A DNA stretch of 55,773 bases from Corallococcus sicarius. Lineage in GTDB: Bacteria > Myxococcota > Myxococcia > Myxococcales > Myxococcaceae. The stretch lies in the NCBI RefSeq assembly GCF_003611735.1, contig NZ_RAWG01000018.1, forward strand, positions 1-55,773, read 5' to 3'. Of this stretch, positions 17,009-27,370 are shown piece by piece (the first letter of the stretch is position 1; the number at the start of each line of letters is the position of its first letter). The notes under the pieces were generated by a model. The model ran no database searches. It saw nothing but the letters and a program-made list of their open reading frames with translations, and was not told the DNA's origin. The translations under genes were made by a program, and so were the position numbers.

Positions 17009-18535
17009 ATGACCTCGATTGGCAAGCCCGGTTCGCGTCCCACCCCCCTCGTGAAGCAGGAGCCGGTGAAGGCGCCTGTCACGGCCCCGCGTCCCAACGT
17101 GGTGAAGGCCGCGGTCTCCCAGCGGATGACGGACGGCTTCGAAGTGGCGCCTCGCGCTGCCCCCGCCCGGCCCCAGACGGTGAAGGACGCGGCCGCGGCG
17201 GTTCGCGGCGGTGAGGGTGACAAGGCCGGCGCCAAGAAGGACGGCGGCGGCTTCCTGGGCGGCATCAACTCCGCCATCAAGGACATCATCAAGGACGCGG
17301 TGAAGGCGCTGACCCCGCAGGTGAGCACCAACGCCGCGGGCAACACGGTGGTGGACCTGGGGGCGGGCAACAACACCGCCACGGTGTCGCAGAACAAGGA
17401 CGGCGGCCTGACCATCACGTCCGGCAAGGACACCGTGACGCTCACGGCCGAGCAGGCCAAGGGCGCCATCATCCAGGGCGGCGCGGGCGACGACTCCATC
17501 ACCCTGGACGCGAGCGTCACCCAGGACCTCACGCTGGACGGCGGCGAGGGCAACGACAAGCTCGTCGGCGGCAAGGGCAATGACAAGCTCGTCGGCGGCA
17601 AGGGCAACGACACCGTCATCGGCGGCGAGGGCAAGGACACGCTCAGCGGCCTGGACGGTGACGACTACCTCGAGGGCGGCGCGGGTGATGACCGCATCCT
17701 CGGCGGCGAGGGCCGCGACGTGCTCTACGGCCTGGACGGCAACGACTACGTGTCGGGCGGCGGCGGACGCGACTACGTGGACGCGGGCGCGGGCGACGAC
17801 AAGGCCTTCGGCGGCGCGGGCGATGACCAGGTCATTGGCGGGCGCGGCAATGACACCCTGAGCGGCGGCTCCGGCAATGACGCGGTGGCGGGCGGCGCGG
17901 GCAAGGACACCGTCCGCGGCGGCACCGGCGCCGACAAGCTCTACGTGGAGGAGGGCGAGAGCACCCCCGACGTGGCCAAGGGCGAGAAGACCCTTGTCGA
18001 CATGACGAACGCCGACCAGCGCGGCCGGTCGGTGACGGTGTCGGGCAGCGCGGAGTTCCAGGCGCGCACGCAGTCGGACCTGGACGCGATGCGCTCGCTG
18101 CCTTCGGGCCAGGAGCTGCTGCGCACGCTGGACGACAGCGGCCACTCGACGACGATCAAGGAGACGAGCGGCGGCAACTCCGCGGGTCCCGCCAATCGCG
18201 ACGACACCTGGCTCAACACGGACGGCACGCCGAACAAGGGCAGCGACGGCACGGTGAACTACAACACCACGCGCACCTCGCTGGGCACCGAGGAGTGGAA
18301 GAACCGTCCGCCCGTCGTCGGCCTGTTCCACGAGCTGGTGCATGCGTCCGACTACGCGAACGGCGTGCTGGCGCGCGGTGAGAAGGACGGCGTGAACAAC
18401 CGGGAGACGTCCGCGGTGGGCCTGCCCATCGACCTGGACCAGGACCCGTCCACGCCGGACGTCATCCAGGACTCCCGCCCCGGTGAGAACGTCCTGCGCG
18501 ACGAGCTGAACCTGCCCACCCGGCCGCATTACTAG
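17009..18535 (+). CDS. RTX calcium-binding repeat protein with C-terminal M91-like metalloprotease motif
   Basis: 508 residues. A polar N-terminus without a Sec signal is followed by more than a dozen RTX nonapeptides (GGxGxDxhx) at about 156-312, which fold into a Ca2+-bound beta roll and typify type I-secreted proteins. The C-terminal region carries GLFHELVHASDYANG, an HExxH zinc site with His441, Glu442 and His445, and a likely third ligand Glu466 in NNRETSAVGLP. This pattern is that of peptidase family M91 (NleD-like effectors). The most likely reading is an exported RTX protein with a protease payload. No type I transporter is adjacent. The ATG has only a weak ribosome-binding site. Confidence 0.82.
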   Translation: MTSIGKPGSRPTPLVKQEPVKAPVTAPRPNVVKAAVSQRMTDGFEVAPRAAPARPQTVKDAAAAVRGGEGDKAGAKKDGGGFLGGINSAIKDIIKDAVKALTPQVSTNAAGNTVVDLGAGNNTATVSQNKDGGLTITSGKDTVTLTAEQAKGAIIQGGAGDDSITLDASVTQDLTLDGGEGNDKLVGGKGNDKLVGGKGNDTVIGGEGKDTLSGLDGDDYLEGGAGDDRILGGEGRDVLYGLDGNDYVSGGGGRDYVDAGAGDDKAFGGAGDDQVIGGRGNDTLSGGSGNDAVAGGAGKDTVRGGTGADKLYVEEGESTPDVAKGEKTLVDMTNADQRGRSVTVSGSAEFQARTQSDLDAMRSLPSGQELLRTLDDSGHSTTIKETSGGNSAGPANRDDTWLNTDGTPNKGSDGTVNYNTTRTSLGTEEWKNRPPVVGLFHELVHASDYANGVLARGEKDGVNNRETSAVGLPIDLDQDPSTPDVIQDSRPGENVLRDELNLPTRPHY

Positions 18536-18547
18536 CCGACGTCCGGC

Positions 18548-19204
18548 ATGCGAGCCCTGCTCCTGGCCGGCGCCTGCGGGGCCCTCGTCATCATGGTCGG
18601 CTGCACGCGGGCGCCGGAGCGGCCCGTGAACCCGGAAGGACGACGCGTGGCCCCCTCGGATGTGAAGCCGGACGTGGAGCTGAAGGTGGAGTCGGTGGCG
18701 CGCGAGGCGGACACGCTCGCCGTCACCTATGCGGTGCACAACCGGACCGCCCGCGCGGTGCTGCTCGTGGACGGCCTGATGGACTTCGGAGCCAGCGGTC
18801 ACCCCACGCTGGCGCCGGAGCGCGCCTACGTGGACCTCTCCGGTGACAGCGCGGTGCTGCTGCGCATGCTCGTGCGGGTGCCGGAGAACCTGGACGTGGA
18901 GGCGCCAGAGGTCCCCGCGGTCAGCCGCGTGGAACCCGGTGCCACGGCGTCCCGGCGCGCGGTGGTGCCGCTGCCCCTGCGCACGTCGCTCCCCTACCCC
19001 ACCGGCCCCGAGCTGACGCGCGAGCTGGCCCAGGTGCGCGAGCTGCGCCTGCGCGTGGGCTACCTGCCGGACGCGGAGGGCGTGACGCTCCACGCGGGGA
19101 CGGACTCGCGCGGACACCCCGTCCAGACGCCGGAGTACGGCCCGACGGTGACGCGCCAGCAGGTGCTGGACAGCGGGCCCCTGTCATTGGACGGGGTGCG
19201 GTAG
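18548..19204 (+). CDS. Predicted lipoprotein of unknown function
   Basis: 218 residues with a signal peptide and lipobox IMVGC (Cys19). The mature region has a beta-sandwich look: VAREADTLAVTYAVHNRTARAVLL, then VDLSGDSAVLLRML and a strand-rich C-terminus. It starts 12 bases after the RTX gene and may share its transcript. It ends directly against the convergent ABC permease gene. No family recognised. Confidence 0.7.
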   Translation: MRALLLAGACGALVIMVGCTRAPERPVNPEGRRVAPSDVKPDVELKVESVAREADTLAVTYAVHNRTARAVLLVDGLMDFGASGHPTLAPERAYVDLSGDSAVLLRMLVRVPENLDVEAPEVPAVSRVEPGATASRRAVVPLPLRTSLPYPTGPELTRELAQVRELRLRVGYLPDAEGVTLHAGTDSRGHPVQTPEYGPTVTRQQVLDSGPLSLDGVR

Positions 19205-20344
19205 TCAGTCCAGCGTGGTGCGCGAGCGGGCGATGGCCGCGCCCGCCACCGCCAGCACGAACAGGCCCAGCGCCAGCAGGTCGTCGCCCATGTCCGCGAG
19301 CACCTGCCCCTTGAGCAGCACGCCCCGCACGATGCGCAGGAAGTGCGTGACGGGGAGGAGCTCTCCCAGGAGCCGTGCCCACGCGGGCAGGCCCAGGAAC
19401 GGGAAGGCAAAGCCAGACAGGAAGATGGACGGCAGCAGGTAGAACAGCGACATCTGCATGGCCTGCAGCTGGCTGCGCGCCACCGTGGAGATGAGGTAGC
19501 CCAGCGACAGGTTGCCCACGATGAACAACACGATGCCGCACGCGAGCGCGCCCCACCCCGCGGGCGTGCGCGCCATGGGCACCGAGAACAACACCCGCGC
19601 CATCAGCAGCACGACGACGGTCTGCAACAGACCCACGACGACGTAGGGCGTGAGCTTGCCCACCATGATCTCCCCGGGGGTGGCGGGCGTGGACAGCAGC
19701 GTCTCCATGGTGCCCCGCTCGCGCTCCCGGGTGACGGCCATGGCGGTCATCATCACCAGCGTCATGGACAGGATGATGCCCAGCAGGCCCGGCACGATGT
19801 GGACCGGGGAGAGGCTCTCCGGGTTGTAGCGCCGGTGCACCACCACCTCGAACGGCGGTGGTGAGGACCTTCGCGCCACCGGCCCCACCAGCGTGTGCGT
19901 CAGCGCCTCCGTGGGCAGCATCGCCACCGCCGCGAGCGCGCCCGCCGCGGCCTGGGGGTCGGACGCGTCCGCCTCCGCGAGGATCTGCGCGCGCTCCCCC
20001 TTGAGCACCCGCTGCGTGAAGTCCGGCGGGATGGTGACGGCGAGCATCACCTGCCCTCGCCGCAGCAACTGCTCCAGCTCCGCGTCGGAGCGCGGCAGGT
20101 AGCGCACGTCCACGTAGCCCGTACGCTCCATCGTCGCCACGACGGCGGCGGCCACGCTGCTGGTGTCATGCGACAGCACCGCGGCGGGCAGGTGCCTGGG
20201 GTCCATGTTGATGGCGTAGCCGAAGATGAGCAGCTGCATCACCGGCAGCAGGAGGATCATCGCGTAGGTGACGCGGTCGCGCCGCAGCTGCGTGAACTCC
20301 TTGAGCAGCACGGCCAGGATGCGCGGCAGCGAGTCCCTTTTCAT
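19205..20344 (-). CDS. ABC-2 type transporter permease (YhhJ/YbhR-like)
   Basis: 379 residues. An N-terminal helix (VTYAMILLLPVMQLLIFGYAINMDP) is followed by a large extracytoplasmic domain of about 130 residues and five C-terminal helices, the layout of ABC-2 permeases of the YhhJ/YbhS/YbhR group. The cytoplasmic motif TRERERGTMETLLSTPATPGEIMVGK is diagnostic. It is the last gene of an HlyD-ATPase-permease operon and its ATG overlaps the ATPase stop (ATGA). Only one permease gene is present, so it likely acts as a homodimer. Predicted to export a small hydrophobic compound; substrate unknown. Confidence 0.88.
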   Translation of the reverse strand: MKRDSLPRILAVLLKEFTQLRRDRVTYAMILLLPVMQLLIFGYAINMDPRHLPAAVLSHDTSSVAAAVVATMERTGYVDVRYLPRSDAELEQLLRRGQVMLAVTIPPDFTQRVLKGERAQILAEADASDPQAAAGALAAVAMLPTEALTHTLVGPVARRSSPPPFEVVVHRRYNPESLSPVHIVPGLLGIILSMTLVMMTAMAVTRERERGTMETLLSTPATPGEIMVGKLTPYVVVGLLQTVVVLLMARVLFSVPMARTPAGWGALACGIVLFIVGNLSLGYLISTVARSQLQAMQMSLFYLLPSIFLSGFAFPFLGLPAWARLLGELLPVTHFLRIVRGVLLKGQVLADMGDDLLALGLFVLAVAGAAIARSRTTLD

Positions 20345-21267
20345 GAGGCGTACCGTTCGTCGCGCTCGCGCCCCATGAGCTGGATGAAGACGTCCTCCAG
20401 GGACGGTGGGACCTCGTTCCAGCGGAAGGGCTCCCGGCGCCACGGGGCGAGGGCCCGCTCCAGCGCCTCGCGCTCGGTGCCGCTGACGTGCACGGCGGCG
20501 CCGAACGCGGACGCGCTGAGCACGCCGTCCACCTGGGCCAGCACGTGCGCCGCGCGGTCGATGCCCGGCCCCTCTCCCAGGAACGTCACCAGCCCGGAGT
20601 CCCGGATGACGGCGTCCGCCGTGCCCCGCGCGATGAGGCGGCCATACAGGATGTAGCCGATGTCGTGGCAGCGCTCGGCCTCGTCCATGTAGTGCGTGGA
20701 CACCAGCACCGTGAGGCCTCCGGCGGCGAGCGCGTGGATCTCATCCCAGAACTCGCGGCGCGCGCGGGGGTCCACGCCCGCGGTGGGTTCATCCAGCAGC
20801 AGCAGCCGGGGCTCGTGCAGTGTCGCGGCGGCCAGGGCCAGGCGCTGCTTCCACCCTCCGGAGAGCGCGCCCGCGAGCTGGCGGCGGCGGTCGAAGAGGC
20901 CCAGCCGGTGGAGGGTCGCGTCCACGCGCTCGCGCCGCTGGTCAAGCCCGTGGATGCGCGCGACGAAGGCGAGGTTCTCCTCCAGCGTCATGTCCTCGTA
21001 GAGGGAGAACTTCTGCGTCATGTAGCCCGTCCGGCGCTTGATGGCGTCGCCGCGGGCGCGGAAGTCCATGCCCAGCACCTCGCCCTCGCCGCTGTCGGGC
21101 GTGAGCAGGCCGCACAAGAGCCGCAGCGTCGTCGTCTTGCCGGAGCCGTTGGGGCCCAGGAAGCCGGTGATGCGGCCCGTCTCCACCGCGATGGCGACGT
21201 CCCGCACGACGTGCCGGTCGCCAAACGACTTGTTGAGCCCGCGCACGTCGATGGCCCGCTCGCTCAT
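20341..21267 (-). CDS. ABC transporter ATP-binding protein
   Basis: 308 residues. Complete nucleotide-binding domain: Walker A GPNGSGKTT near residue 38, Q-loop YMTQKFSLYEDMTLEEN, signature LSGGWKQRLALAAA, Walker B LLLLDEPTAGVDP and the switch His in VSTHYMDEAERC. The C-terminal extension (about 230-308) includes PPSLEDVFIQLMG, typical of exporters of the DrrA/YbhF group. Coupled by ATGA overlaps to the HlyD gene upstream and the permease downstream. Energises the ABC-2 exporter from the cytoplasm. Confidence 0.93.
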   Translation of the reverse strand: MSERAIDVRGLNKSFGDRHVVRDVAIAVETGRITGFLGPNGSGKTTTLRLLCGLLTPDSGEGEVLGMDFRARGDAIKRRTGYMTQKFSLYEDMTLEENLAFVARIHGLDQRRERVDATLHRLGLFDRRRQLAGALSGGWKQRLALAAATLHEPRLLLLDEPTAGVDPRARREFWDEIHALAAGGLTVLVSTHYMDEAERCHDIGYILYGRLIARGTADAVIRDSGLVTFLGEGPGIDRAAHVLAQVDGVLSASAFGAAVHVSGTEREALERALAPWRREPFRWNEVPPSLEDVFIQLMGRERDERYAS

Positions 21268-22265
21268 CGCGCCACCCGCAGGGGGGCCTGGGGCAGCGGC
21301 GTCACGTCCATGGGCTGCCCTGGCAGGAGCAGCGTGGGCTGCGAAGGCACCGCCTCCACCAGGAACACCAGCTTCTGCCGCGTCTCCAGGCTGTAGATGA
21401 TGGGCGGCGTGTACTCGGGACGCGAGGCCACGTAGTCCACGCGGGCGGTCATCCCGGCGTCGCAGCCGTCGCACGCGATGGCCACGGAGGTGCCCGGTGC
21501 GTATGTCGCCACCCGGGCCTGCGGCACGTAGAAGCGCACCTTCACCTGCGCGTCCGGGACGATGCTGACGACCGCGGCGTTGGGGGCGGCCCACTCGCCC
21601 TCCTGGAAGAGGACCTCCTCCACGCGGCCCGCGACGGGCGAGACGGGGGCCAGCTCGGAGACCTGCCGCTCCGCGGCCGTGAGGCCTGCGCGTCCGCTCG
21701 CGAGTTGGGCGCGGAGGACCTCCAGCTGCGCGCTCGCGGAGGCCACGTCAGAGAGGGCCACGTCGCGCTGGGCATGGGCCCGCGCCACGGTCGCGCGGAG
21801 CAGGTCGAGCTGCTGCGGCGTCACTGCCCCGTCCATCGCCTTCTGGACGGCGACGAGCCGGGCCAGGTCCGCGTCCGCGCGGTCCACCTCCGCCTGCGCG
21901 GCGGCGAGCGAGGCGCGCGCCCGTCCCACGTCCGAACGACGCGCGAGGAGCTGGGCCTCGGTCTGCCCCACCTGCGCACGCGCCTGGTCGGCTCGGGCCT
22001 GCCCGGACGTGGGCTCCATGCGGAACAGCGGCGTGCCTGGCTCCACGCGCTGACCGCGCACCACGGACACCTCCGCCACCATGCCGGCCACGGGCGAGGA
22101 GAGGTAGACGTTGTCGCTGACGACGTAGCCGGTGAAGCGCGGCGGCGGTTCGCGCGTGGGAGGACGTCGCAGCCACGCGATGCCGCCCACGATGACGGCG
22201 ACCAGGACGACCGCCGCGACGACGGCGCGCTTCGAACGTTTTGGACGACTCCCCTGCCCCGACAT
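21264..22265 (-). CDS. HlyD-family membrane fusion protein
   Basis: 333 residues. A single N-terminal transmembrane helix (AVVAAVVLVAVIVGGIAWL) anchors a periplasmic adaptor: lipoyl-like half motifs (VVSDNVYLSSPVAGMVAEV and ELAPVSPVAGRVEEVLFQEGE) flank a long alpha-helical coiled hairpin rich in Ala, Arg and Gln (about 90-200), followed by a beta-barrel part. It would bridge the ABC-2 permease to an outer-membrane channel. First gene of the operon; transcribed divergently from the histidine kinase gene across 320 bp, so the two-component system may regulate this exporter. Confidence 0.9.
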   Translation of the reverse strand: MSGQGSRPKRSKRAVVAAVVLVAVIVGGIAWLRRPPTREPPPRFTGYVVSDNVYLSSPVAGMVAEVSVVRGQRVEPGTPLFRMEPTSGQARADQARAQVGQTEAQLLARRSDVGRARASLAAAQAEVDRADADLARLVAVQKAMDGAVTPQQLDLLRATVARAHAQRDVALSDVASASAQLEVLRAQLASGRAGLTAAERQVSELAPVSPVAGRVEEVLFQEGEWAAPNAAVVSIVPDAQVKVRFYVPQARVATYAPGTSVAIACDGCDAGMTARVDYVASRPEYTPPIIYSLETRQKLVFLVEAVPSQPTLLLPGQPMDVTPLPQAPLRVAR

Positions 22266-22530
22266 CCGTGCCTCCCGACGCGGCCGTGGCCGCACATGGG
22301 ATGCGCCCCTTCCCCTGCGTGGGAGGTCCACGCCCTGGGCGCGCTCCCTCGCACGGCCCCGTCCCCTGGCCCGCGCATCACGAGTCTCCTGGAGCACCCG
22401 GCGTGCCAGCCCGGGGTGCCCCGGGAGCGCGCGAGGGCGGGCCCTGCCGTGTTCGGATTTCCGGCGCCGGGCGTCGGGATTCCGGACACAGGGCGCGAGC
22501 CTTCACGTCGGGGCCCTGGCGCTCGGGGTG
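22266..22530. other. Divergent intergenic region between exporter and two-component operons
   Basis: No gene is supported in this stretch. It must carry the exporter promoter on the - strand, but I could not pick a convincing -35/-10 pair in the very GC-rich sequence. The sigma-54-type site for the other direction begins at 22531. Confidence 0.5.
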
Positions 22531-22546
22531 AGGCATCCGCCTTGCT
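22531..22546 (+). promoter_or_regulatory. Sigma-54 (-24/-12) promoter of the kinase/NtrC operon
   Basis: AGGCATCCGCCTTGCT carries GG at 22532-22533 and GC at 22544-22545 separated by exactly ten bases. It matches most informative positions of the consensus TGGCAC-N5-TTGCW. Transcription would begin near 22556, about 30 bases before the TTG start. The second gene of the operon encodes a sigma-54 activator, so autoregulation is plausible. Confidence 0.65.
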
Positions 22547-22585
22547 TGGGCATAGGGTAGCGACGCACGGTCCAGGAGAACGCCT

Positions 22586-23916
22586 TTGCATCCCATGCCC
22601 CAGCCCACGGCCGCCGGAATCGAGCAGGTCCAGCGCGAGGCGTTCTCGCGGATGTTCCGTCAGGTGACGAAGGTGCTGGTGCTCCTGAGCCCGCTTCCGG
22701 TGGTGCTCGTGTCGCTGGGGCTCATCGGGGACACGTCCACGTGGCGTCAGTGGAGCGTGGGGGCGGTGCTCCTCTTCGTGCTGGTGGGGCTGGGCGTCGT
22801 CGCGTCGTGGCGGCGCAAGCCCGTGGTGTCGTCGGAGCCGGGCACGGTGCTGCCGCTGGTGGCGTTTCCCCTGTTCACGGTGGTGAACCTGTCGCTGGGA
22901 GGATTGGAGAGCCCGCTCATCCCGCTGGTGGTGCCCGCGACCTTCGCCACGGCGATCCTCTTTCCGAAAGCGCGTGGCCGCAGGTGGGCGGGCTACCTGC
23001 TGGGGCTGCTGGGCGTGCAGGCGGCGGTGACATGGTCGGGCGTGTTGCCGGACCTGGTGCCCCCGCTCTTCGGAGGCGGTCGACGCGCCGGGCACAACGA
23101 TGCGCTCCTGCTGACGATGCTCGCGGTGACGGTGTTCCTCGTCCTATGGGCGAACTTCATCGGCACGACGTTGCGGCGAACGTTCCGGGGCATGGTGCTC
23201 ACGGCACTGGACGCGCGCGACGACGTGTTGAAGGCGCACGAGGAGCGGGTGCGCTCGCTCACCACGCTGTCGGGCGAGATTGCCCACGAGCTGAAGAACC
23301 CGCTGGCGAGCGTGAAGGGGCTGGCCGCGATGATCGCGCGCGAGGTGGAGGGCCGGCCCGCGGAGCGGCTGGGCGTGCTGCGCCGGGAGGTGGACCGCAT
23401 GCAGGAGATCCTCGAAGGGTTCCTCAACTTCTCCCGGCCGCTGCTCCCGCTCAACGAGGCGCACGTGCCGCTGGACGCCCTGTGCCGGCAGGTGGCGGAG
23501 CTGCACGAGGGCATGGCGGGCGAGCGGGGCGTGGGGCTGCGCGTCGTGGAAGGGCCCCGGGTGGAGGCGTGGTGCGATGCGCGCAAGGTGCGGCAGGTGA
23601 TGATCGACGTCGTGCAGAACGCACTGGAGGCCGCGCCAAGGGGCACCACGGTGGAGCTCCAGGCCTGGACGACGCCAGGGGGCGGAGGACAGGTGGAGGT
23701 GCGTGACCGGGGACCGGGCGTGGCCCCCGAGGTGCGGGAGCGCGTCTTCGAGCCGGGCATCACCACGAAGCCGCAGGGCTCCGGCCTGGGACTGGCCCTG
23801 GCCCGAGCGCTGATGCGCCAGCATGGCGGAGAGCTGGGCCTGCGCGAGCGTGAAGGCGGAGGCTGCGTGGCGGAGCTGTCCCTCCCGGCCGCGCCCCCGC
23901 GGAAGGAGGCCCTGTC

Positions 23917-23920
<4 letters not shown>
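22586..23920 (+). CDS. Membrane sensor histidine kinase
   Basis: 444 residues from TTG; AGGAG at 22573-22577 is spaced correctly for it, while the ATG at 22595 is too far. About six transmembrane helices occupy residues 25-205 with no obvious periplasmic domain. HisKA follows with phospho-acceptor His234 in IAHELKNPLASVKG, then HATPase_c with N box VVQNALEAAPRG, G1 VRDRGPGVAPEVRERVFEPG and G2 GSGLGLALARALM. It resembles NtrB/ZraS-class kinases that pair with NtrC-like regulators. The stop overlaps the regulator start (ATGA), so the two form one signalling unit. Confidence 0.93.
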
Positions 23921-25287
<1,367 letters not shown>

Positions 25288-25329
25288 GCCGCGAAGGGCT
25301 GCGGCAGGCGGAGGCGCTTGCGGCGCACC

Positions 25330-27231
25330 TCAGTTCGAGCACCAGAGCCGGACCGTGCGGTCCGCGCCCAGGGTCGCGAGCTGGCCGGTCCGTGCGAAGG
25401 AGGCCCCGATGACGGCGCGGGGCCACTGCTCTTGCGAGGCGGACGTCCCGTGTCCCACCAGCCGCTCACGAACGGTGAAGCCCGAGGTCTTCCAGAGTTG
25501 CACCTCAGCCTCAAGGCTTCCGGTGGCCAGCACTGTGCTGTCCGGCGAGAACGCCGCGGCGAAGTGGGCAGCGAGTGACGCGCTCGTGTCTGTTCCAAGG
25601 CCGCGGACCTCAACCGAGGACAAGCCGCTGTACCGGTTCGAGACGGCCAGCCATCGTCCATCGGGAGAGAAGTCCACCTTCGAGCCTCCCTCGTCGTAGT
25701 CCATCTCGAAGGTGTGGCTCACGGTGCCCTCGGCGATGTCGAGCAACCGGATGTGGATGCGTCCGTCGTACGCATAGGTCGCGATGGAACGACCATCCGG
25801 AGAGAAGTCAGCGACATGCGCATTCAGCGCGAAGGTCTTGAGCCGCTCATTCGATGCGACATCGCGCAGGAGGATGCGGTCCTGCTCGAGCCCCGCGGAC
25901 ATCTTGAAGTCCGGAGACAGGGCCTGGCCCCGAAATGACTGGAGCGCCTGTCCCGTGGTCAGGTCGTAGATGGCATCGCCCGCGAGGAGCTGGCGCTGGT
26001 CCGGGCTGAACTGCACGCGCTCGGTGGCCGGGATGTTGGAGGTCGCCACCAGGTGTTGATTCGAGGTCCGCCAGATGGCCAGTGTTCCGTTCGCAAAGCC
26101 CACCAGCAGCGAGCCGTCCAGGGAGAAGACCAGCGGCCCCTGCATGACAGGCCCCAGGGAGACGGTCCGCACGGTGCCCGGGTCCTGGACGGGATGGATG
26201 CGGACCTCGTTGCCCCAGGGGCCGCACAACTGGCCATCGCCGTTGCACCAGAAGGCACTCACCCCTACGTCGACGATGAGCTGGGTGCTGTCCTGGCTGA
26301 AGGACAGGCGGCTGACGTAGGACGTGTCCGCCTCGGTGAAGGTGTGGAGCTTCGTCCAGTCCGCCACCCGGTACACCTTCACGTCGGGGCCCACTGCCTC
26401 TGCGTAGAGCTGGCCATCCGGGGAGAATGTGCTCGCATCGTGAATCATCGACTGTTCCAGTCGCTTGACCTCCGCCCCCGTGTCGAGCCGCACCACGATG
26501 CCGCCCGAGGCCAGGAGCGCGCCGTCCCTGGACCAGGCGACCTGCCCTCCTGAGAGGAGGGGAAAGGCCCGCGATCCGGAGGCATCCCGGGCGCTCACGA
26601 CGATGATGGAATGGTGCATGGAGATGGCCAGCGAGGCCCCATCAGGGGAGAAGGCCAGGGATTGGACGAGCTGCTCGTACCGCCGCTCCCAGGTGCCCAG
26701 GATGCCTCCATCCGCGACGCGATGGATGCGGACCCTGGCGAGGCTGTCTCCTTCCGTGTCGAAGCCTCCCGTGGCGAGGAACGCGCCGTCCGCCGAAAGC
26801 GCCAGGGCCGTGGTCCGGAAGGCCAGGGGTCGTTCGAGGCTCAGGATCAGCTTCAGATCCGGAAAGCTCCAGACCCGTGTCGCCGTGCGGCTGGCCGCCG
26901 CCAACCGGCGCCCGTCCTCCGAGAACGCCACGCCGACCTGCTCGCCCGGAAGGTCCCAGAGCGTCTGGATCCGGTTCCCATTCGCGGGTTGATAGAGGAC
27001 GAGCTGACCCGACAGGGTGGCCACCGCCAGCACCGAGCCATCTGGCGACAGCGCGGAAGCCGCGAGGGCCCCGGCCCCGATGGCACCACAGGGGCGGAAG
27101 GGGGCCGCGCTCGACACCGGAGGCTCCTGGGCGGGTGGTGGATTCTCCGTGGGAGGGGCCGGCGGCCGCTCTTCCGTGCAAGCGCCAAGGACGACCACGG
27201 CCAGGACCGCGGCGAAGCGAACAGGATTCAT
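25330..27231 (-). CDS. WD40-repeat lipoprotein
   Basis: About 633 residues from the ATG at 27231; ATG at 27243 and a longer start at 27285 are alternatives. The signal peptide ends in lipobox VVLGAC, followed by a Pro-rich linker. The rest is a chain of WD40-like blades, each with FSPDGxxLA or LSxDGxxLAT (for example ALSPDGSVLAVA, AFSPDSTVLATGS, DFSPDGRWLAVS), enough for two beta-propellers. It ends in LGADRTVRLWCSN. Such proteins are scaffolds for protein contacts at the cell envelope; no partner is evident. Convergent with the NtrC-like gene. Confidence 0.82.
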   Translation of the reverse strand: MNPVRFAAVLAVVVLGACTEERPPAPPTENPPPAQEPPVSSAAPFRPCGAIGAGALAASALSPDGSVLAVATLSGQLVLYQPANGNRIQTLWDLPGEQVGVAFSEDGRRLAAASRTATRVWSFPDLKLILSLERPLAFRTTALALSADGAFLATGGFDTEGDSLARVRIHRVADGGILGTWERRYEQLVQSLAFSPDGASLAISMHHSIIVVSARDASGSRAFPLLSGGQVAWSRDGALLASGGIVVRLDTGAEVKRLEQSMIHDASTFSPDGQLYAEAVGPDVKVYRVADWTKLHTFTEADTSYVSRLSFSQDSTQLIVDVGVSAFWCNGDGQLCGPWGNEVRIHPVQDPGTVRTVSLGPVMQGPLVFSLDGSLLVGFANGTLAIWRTSNQHLVATSNIPATERVQFSPDQRQLLAGDAIYDLTTGQALQSFRGQALSPDFKMSAGLEQDRILLRDVASNERLKTFALNAHVADFSPDGRSIATYAYDGRIHIRLLDIAEGTVSHTFEMDYDEGGSKVDFSPDGRWLAVSNRYSGLSSVEVRGLGTDTSASLAAHFAAAFSPDSTVLATGSLEAEVQLWKTSGFTVRERLVGHGTSASQEQWPRAVIGASFARTGQLATLGADRTVRLWCSN

Positions 27232-27370
27232 CCAATGTCTCATGTGCGAAGGGTCAGGGAGCGAAGCGTGACCGGCGATGCGCATACGCGGCGTGCCGCG
27301 CCTGCCTGACAGGGCCCTTCAAATCCTACCATTCGCCGGGCTGCCCGATGAGCACCGCTCCCTGAGCGGC

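Noticed and set aside
17476..17945. Tandem DNA repeats that could be taken for a CRISPR or minisatellite
   Set aside because: They are the coding sequence of RTX nonapeptides in frame with the protein; there are no spacers of constant length.
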